Source: an uncultured Chloroflexota bacterium
GTDB taxonomy: Bacteria > Chloroflexota > Dehalococcoidia > UBA2247 > RBG-13-53-26
Direction of reading: 5' to 3'
DNA: 8,543 nucleotides
Assembly: GCA_937860285.1 (NCBI GenBank)
Contig: CALMBS010000366.1
Span: 1-8,543, forward strand
Of the stretch, positions 6,374-8,543 are shown in pieces. Numbering within the stretch: the first letter of the stretch is position 1; each line of letters starts with the position of its first letter. The notes beneath the pieces were generated by a model. The model saw nothing but the letters and a program-made list of their open reading frames with translations. It made no database searches and was not told where the DNA came from. Position numbers and translations under genes: made by a program.

Positions 6374-6841
6374 TTACGGCCTCTGCCGGTATTCAATCAG
6401 CTCGAACATAGCCCCGCCGATCTGGTCCGTGTTCAGGTAGGCGAAGGACACCCCCGCCTTCACGTAGTTGTGCTTCCACACGGGCTCGATGCCGCAGCGG
6501 GCCAGCTCGGCCAGCGTTTTCTCCAGGTCGTCAACCCGGAAGCGCAGGTGGTGCAGCCCCTCCCCCTTCTGCCGAAGAAACTCGGAGTGGGGAGTCTCTC
6601 CCTCCACCACCTGAATGAGCTCAAGCTCGATGGGGCCCATCTGGGCAAAGGCCGTCTTCAGGCGGACGGTGCCTGTCCAGTCCTTGTAGGCCATGTCCTT
6701 CGTGGCCGTCTCCATTACCCTGAACGGGCCCAGGCCAAAGACCGACTCGTAGTACTCGATGGCCCGGTCCACGTCCCGGACCACAACGCACACCTGGTCC
6801 GGCGGCGGCAGCCTCGTCCCTCTGAGCTTCGCTTCCATCAT
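6374..6841 (-). CDS. VOC-family (glyoxalase/methylmalonyl-CoA epimerase-like) protein
   Basis: A 155-residue protein with two beta-alpha-beta-beta-beta modules of the vicinal oxygen chelate fold, which usually holds one divalent metal and covers epimerases, lyases, dioxygenases and glyoxalase. Module one starts PDQVCVVVRDVDRAIEYY (14-31) and includes GPIELELIQ (69-77). Module two starts GLHHLRFRVDDLEKTL (95-110) and ends MFELIEY (145-151). This resembles methylmalonyl-CoA epimerase most, with probable metal ligands at E74 or nearby, H97 or H98, and E147. The first ligand, normally His in DHIGIAV-like strands, is Gln16 here. The start ATG (6841-6839) overlaps the marR stop as ATGA, with GGAGG 7 bases upstream, so translation is probably coupled; a second ATG follows at once (6838). 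Its place in the cassette suggests isomerisation or cleavage of a metabolite from the radical enzyme/SDR pathway; the exact reaction is unknown. Confidence 0.8.
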   Translation of the reverse strand: MMEAKLRGTRLPPPDQVCVVVRDVDRAIEYYESVFGLGPFRVMETATKDMAYKDWTGTVRLKTAFAQMGPIELELIQVVEGETPHSEFLRQKGEGLHHLRFRVDDLEKTLAELARCGIEPVWKHNYVKAGVSFAYLNTDQIGGAMFELIEYRQRP

Positions 6842-7359
6842 GGTCTGGCCTCCCCCCCCGTGACCTGCCAGTCCAATAGCGACCTCGACTGAACGGCCGA
6901 CGCCTTGTCGCGGATTCTCTCGAGGTACGCTTTGAGCTCGGCCCTCTCATCGCCGGAGAGTGCTGACAGTATCTCGGACACCACCCGTTCCCGTTCCCAG
7001 GCCAGGTCCACCGCCTCCCTGCCCTTGTCCGTCATCACCACCTTCACCGGCCCTCCCTTGCGCGGCCCCCTCTGAACCACGATGTATCCCTGCTTCTCCA
7101 TACGGCTCAGCAGCTGGAGAATGCTCTGATGGCGTCGGAGGAGCAGGCGGCTGATCACCGCGGGCGTCACCGGAGCATTGGCCACCTTGAGCACCCACAG
7201 CACGGCGGAGTGCATCATAGGAATGCCCAGCGGCCGCAGCTCCTCCTGTCTGGCCCGATACATGGCGGAGCTCACCTGTCCGATCAGCATGGTGAGCTGC
7301 CGGGCTTCCTCCCTCCTGGCAACTGCCTCCACGGATGAGCGTCTTCTGGCCTGAATCAC
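6838..7359 (-). CDS. MarR-family transcriptional regulator
   Basis: A 173-residue winged-helix regulator. MarR proteins bind palindromic DNA as dimers and usually let go when a small, often aromatic or phenolic, ligand binds. After a basic N-terminus, helices forming the dimer core include QLTMLIGQVSSAMYRARQEEL (21-41), of which LTMLIGQV is typical. The DNA-binding part is about 55-115: VTPAVISRLLLRRHQSILQL for the recognition helix region, then LSRMEKQGYIVVQRG (84-98) with the basic wing RGPRKGGPVKVVMTDKGREAV. The C-terminal helices complete the dimer interface. The start GTG at 7359 has GGAGG 6 bases upstream. The gene ends in a run of eight G just before the ATGA overlap with the VOC gene. 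A perfect palindrome about 95 bases upstream is the likely self-operator, and the same word sits on the glycyl radical enzyme promoter. Confidence 0.88.
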   Translation of the reverse strand: MIQARRRSSVEAVARREEARQLTMLIGQVSSAMYRARQEELRPLGIPMMHSAVLWVLKVANAPVTPAVISRLLLRRHQSILQLLSRMEKQGYIVVQRGPRKGGPVKVVMTDKGREAVDLAWERERVVSEILSALSGDERAELKAYLERIRDKASAVQSRSLLDWQVTGGEARP

Positions 7360-7529
7360 TCCGCACCTCCCGCTTCCGACTCAATCACGAGCGCAGTCCG
7401 ACGCCGACATCCACGGTATCGCACACGACTGGCGCGCTTAGCTCGGCGCCTCTCACAGTATACTGTATCCGGGACTGTACAATCCAGGGGCTGCTGATCA
7501 CGTAAGGAGCTAGGTACCGCACCGGCCTC
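7360..7529. other. Intergenic region upstream of marR
   Basis: These 170 bases lie between the stop of the YeeE-type gene and the marR start. They hold the palindrome at 7455-7466 and the related words GGATAC and GTACAG just beyond it on the minus strand. TATACT within the palindrome could serve as the marR -10, but no good -35 is found at 16-18 bases. I see no clear terminator for the transporter genes and no RNA gene. Confidence 0.5.
7455..7466. promoter_or_regulatory. Perfect palindrome ACAGTATACTGT, putative MarR operator copy 2
   Basis: A 12-bp perfect palindrome upstream of a MarR gene, with the flank matching the glycyl radical enzyme promoter (11 identical bases from 7454). Next to it, on the minus strand, GTACAG and GGATAC are separated by four bases; the same two words are joined at 3031-3041. 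MarR proteins commonly bind such sites and control themselves and nearby genes; binding here is inferred. Confidence 0.5.
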
Positions 7530-8072
7530 CTAATACCCCCAACGCTCCAGGAGATAGAGCACGCCGACGATGATAACCGCCAGCGGAATGATGACCGCCC
7601 AGCTGTTGACCTCCAACACCTGCGGCACGGTCACGTTGCCGAAGTAGCCCTTCTTCAGGATGCCTTCCTTCAACCTGGGGTAGGCTGCTGCCAGCAATCC
7701 GGAACCCAGCACTATTCCGGCCAGGCCGGCCGTCAGGGCATCCAGGTAGCCATTGCCGATGGCGCCGGCGATGGTCCCCGGGCAATAGCCCAGCAGGGCG
7801 AAGCCTGCGCCGAAGATCAGCCCGCCGATGGCATTGCGCCCCCACGAACCGGCCTTGGGACGCAGCTTGATCCACCCCAGGCCCTGCATCAGGTACAGCC
7901 CGATCATGCCGGTCACCACGGCAGAGAGCATTATCTTCAGCACGGTGAAATCAGCCAGCAGCAGCTGATCGATAATGACGTCGTACTTGGTGACACCGCC
8001 CTTCTGCAGGAGAAAGCCAAATACGATCCCGAACACCAGTCCCCAGACCAGCCGCATCCTCTTCGTACGCAT
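7530..8072 (-). CDS. YeeE/YedE-family sulfur-compound transporter, C-terminal half subunit
   Basis: A 180-residue membrane protein of the YeeE/YedE (DUF395, TsuA-like) family, which moves thiosulfate or related sulfur species across the membrane. About four to five hydrophobic helices are visible: 10-23, 44-64, 80-97, 111-131 and 157-174. The key motif GYCPGTIAGAIGNG (95-108) carries Cys97, corresponding to the C-terminal conserved cysteine of TsuA. I prefer ATG at 8072, with GAGG about 8 bases upstream and a basic MRTKRMR start, over a longer frame from 8150 that would run into the preceding gene. It follows the N-terminal half gene by 20 bases, so the two should be co-transcribed and assemble as one transporter. 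Paired half-size genes are known in this family. Confidence 0.85.
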   Translation of the reverse strand: MRTKRMRLVWGLVFGIVFGFLLQKGGVTKYDVIIDQLLLADFTVLKIMLSAVVTGMIGLYLMQGLGWIKLRPKAGSWGRNAIGGLIFGAGFALLGYCPGTIAGAIGNGYLDALTAGLAGIVLGSGLLAAAYPRLKEGILKKGYFGNVTVPQVLEVNSWAVIIPLAVIIVGVLYLLERWGY

Positions 8073-8092
8073 CGCCGTTCCCTCACCTGTCT

Positions 8093-8542
8093 TTACGCTA
8101 TCACCTTGAAAACCAGCTGCGCCACCAGGATTCCACCGATGAAGAAGCAAGCGGCGGATATCCAGCTGGAGACTGCCAGCTGCATCGTCCCGCTGATGCC
8201 GTGACCGCTGGTGCAGCCGTCAGCCCAGCGTGAGCCGAACCCCAGCAGGATGCCGCCGGCAAAGGCCACTGCCAGGCGGGCAGCAGCGTTGTCCCCGAAG
8301 TCAAGGTCCCAGGCCGGAGGGATCCACTGCCAGGTGAAATCGCCGGAGAGCAGGGCAGAGACCAGGGCGCCGATGACAACCCCCACCGCCAGCATCATCT
8401 GCCAGTCCACCTGGGGCTTCACTTCCCGGTAGTAGAGCTTTTCCTCCACCCTCCGGCCCCTAACCAGTCTCTCCATCATGCCTGCCAGCCGGGAGAACGA
8501 AGTCGAGCAGCCGATGGGCTCATTCGAGACAAGCCATGTGAA
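8093..8542 (-). CDS. YeeE/YedE-family sulfur-compound transporter, N-terminal half subunit (5' partial)
   Basis: At least 149 residues, cut by the right window edge. The first ATG inside the window (8479) is probably internal: the frame stays open to 8542, and the upstream residues include EPIGCSTSFSRLAG, which fits the conserved first loop of the family. Numbering from 8542, Cys12 lies in this IGCSTS motif and Cys110 in RWADGCTSGHGISG (106-118), the hallmark of the family. These two cysteines and Cys97 of the next gene match the three conserved cysteines proposed to relay thiosulfate in TsuA. Hydrophobic helices lie at about 50-66, 88-104 and 124-147. A basic, charged loop (25-47) separates the first loop from the second helix and should be cytoplasmic. 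The likely substrate is thiosulfate or another reduced sulfur compound; the exact one cannot be told from sequence. Confidence 0.85.
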   Translation of the reverse strand, partial: FTWLVSNEPIGCSTSFSRLAGMMERLVRGRRVEEKLYYREVKPQVDWQMMLAVGVVIGALVSALLSGDFTWQWIPPAWDLDFGDNAAARLAVAFAGGILLGFGSRWADGCTSGHGISGTMQLAVSSWISAACFFIGGILVAQLVFKVIA

Positions 8543-8543
8543 C

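Noticed and set aside
6332..6892. Plus-strand open frame of 186 codons opposite the VOC and marR genes
   Set aside because: It lies antisense to two recognised proteins, has no ribosome site seen and no family resemblance.
8093..8479. Taking the N-terminal transporter gene as complete from the ATG at 8479
   Set aside because: The frame stays open to the window edge, the upstream residues contain the family's IGCSTS motif, and there is only a weak ribosome site before 8479.

Overview
The window is GC-rich bacterial DNA that is densely coding, with frequent AGG (Arg) and ATA (Ile) codons. Gene content (glycyl radical enzyme, HD-GYP signalling protein, YeeE/YedE sulfur transporter, MarR regulator) points to a free-living anaerobe. 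The overall style resembles anaerobic Chloroflexota such as Dehalococcoidia, but this is an impression without a phylogenetic marker behind it. No rRNA, tRNA, CRISPR array, transposase or clear intrinsic terminator was seen. No gene-free stretch exceeds 300 bases; the longest is 2826-3086 (261 bases), which is promoter-rich.

Left part (1-2825). The window opens inside a membrane-anchored HD-GYP phosphodiesterase with an outward-facing Ig-like repeat, cut by the window edge. It converges on a minus-strand SRPBCC/START-like protein (1055-1711). Then come a small two-helix membrane protein on the plus strand (1924-2187) and a second SRPBCC paralogue on the minus strand (2235-2825). Both SRPBCC genes have extended -10 promoter-like sequences (TGn plus a TATAAT-like hexamer) close upstream.

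Centre (2990-7466). This is the most interesting part. A glycyl radical enzyme (3087-5513) and an SDR oxidoreductase (5589-6371) read rightward. They meet, almost end to end, a leftward MarR regulator and VOC-family protein (6838-7359 and 6374-6841) whose genes overlap by 4 bases. The 11-base word CACAGTATACT lies at both outer ends: on the -10 box of the glycyl radical enzyme promoter, and upstream of marR as part of a perfect 12-bp palindrome. The simplest reading is a self-contained, MarR-controlled anaerobic catabolic cassette: a radical enzyme acts on an unknown substrate, and the SDR and VOC proteins process the product. The radical enzyme has the catalytic Cys and glycyl radical motif, but its active-site loop reads GCAD rather than the common GCVE. 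No activating radical-SAM enzyme is in the window.

Right part (7530-8543). Two minus-strand genes encode the C-terminal and N-terminal halves of a YeeE/YedE (TsuA-like) sulfur-compound transporter. The N-terminal half runs off the window's right edge.
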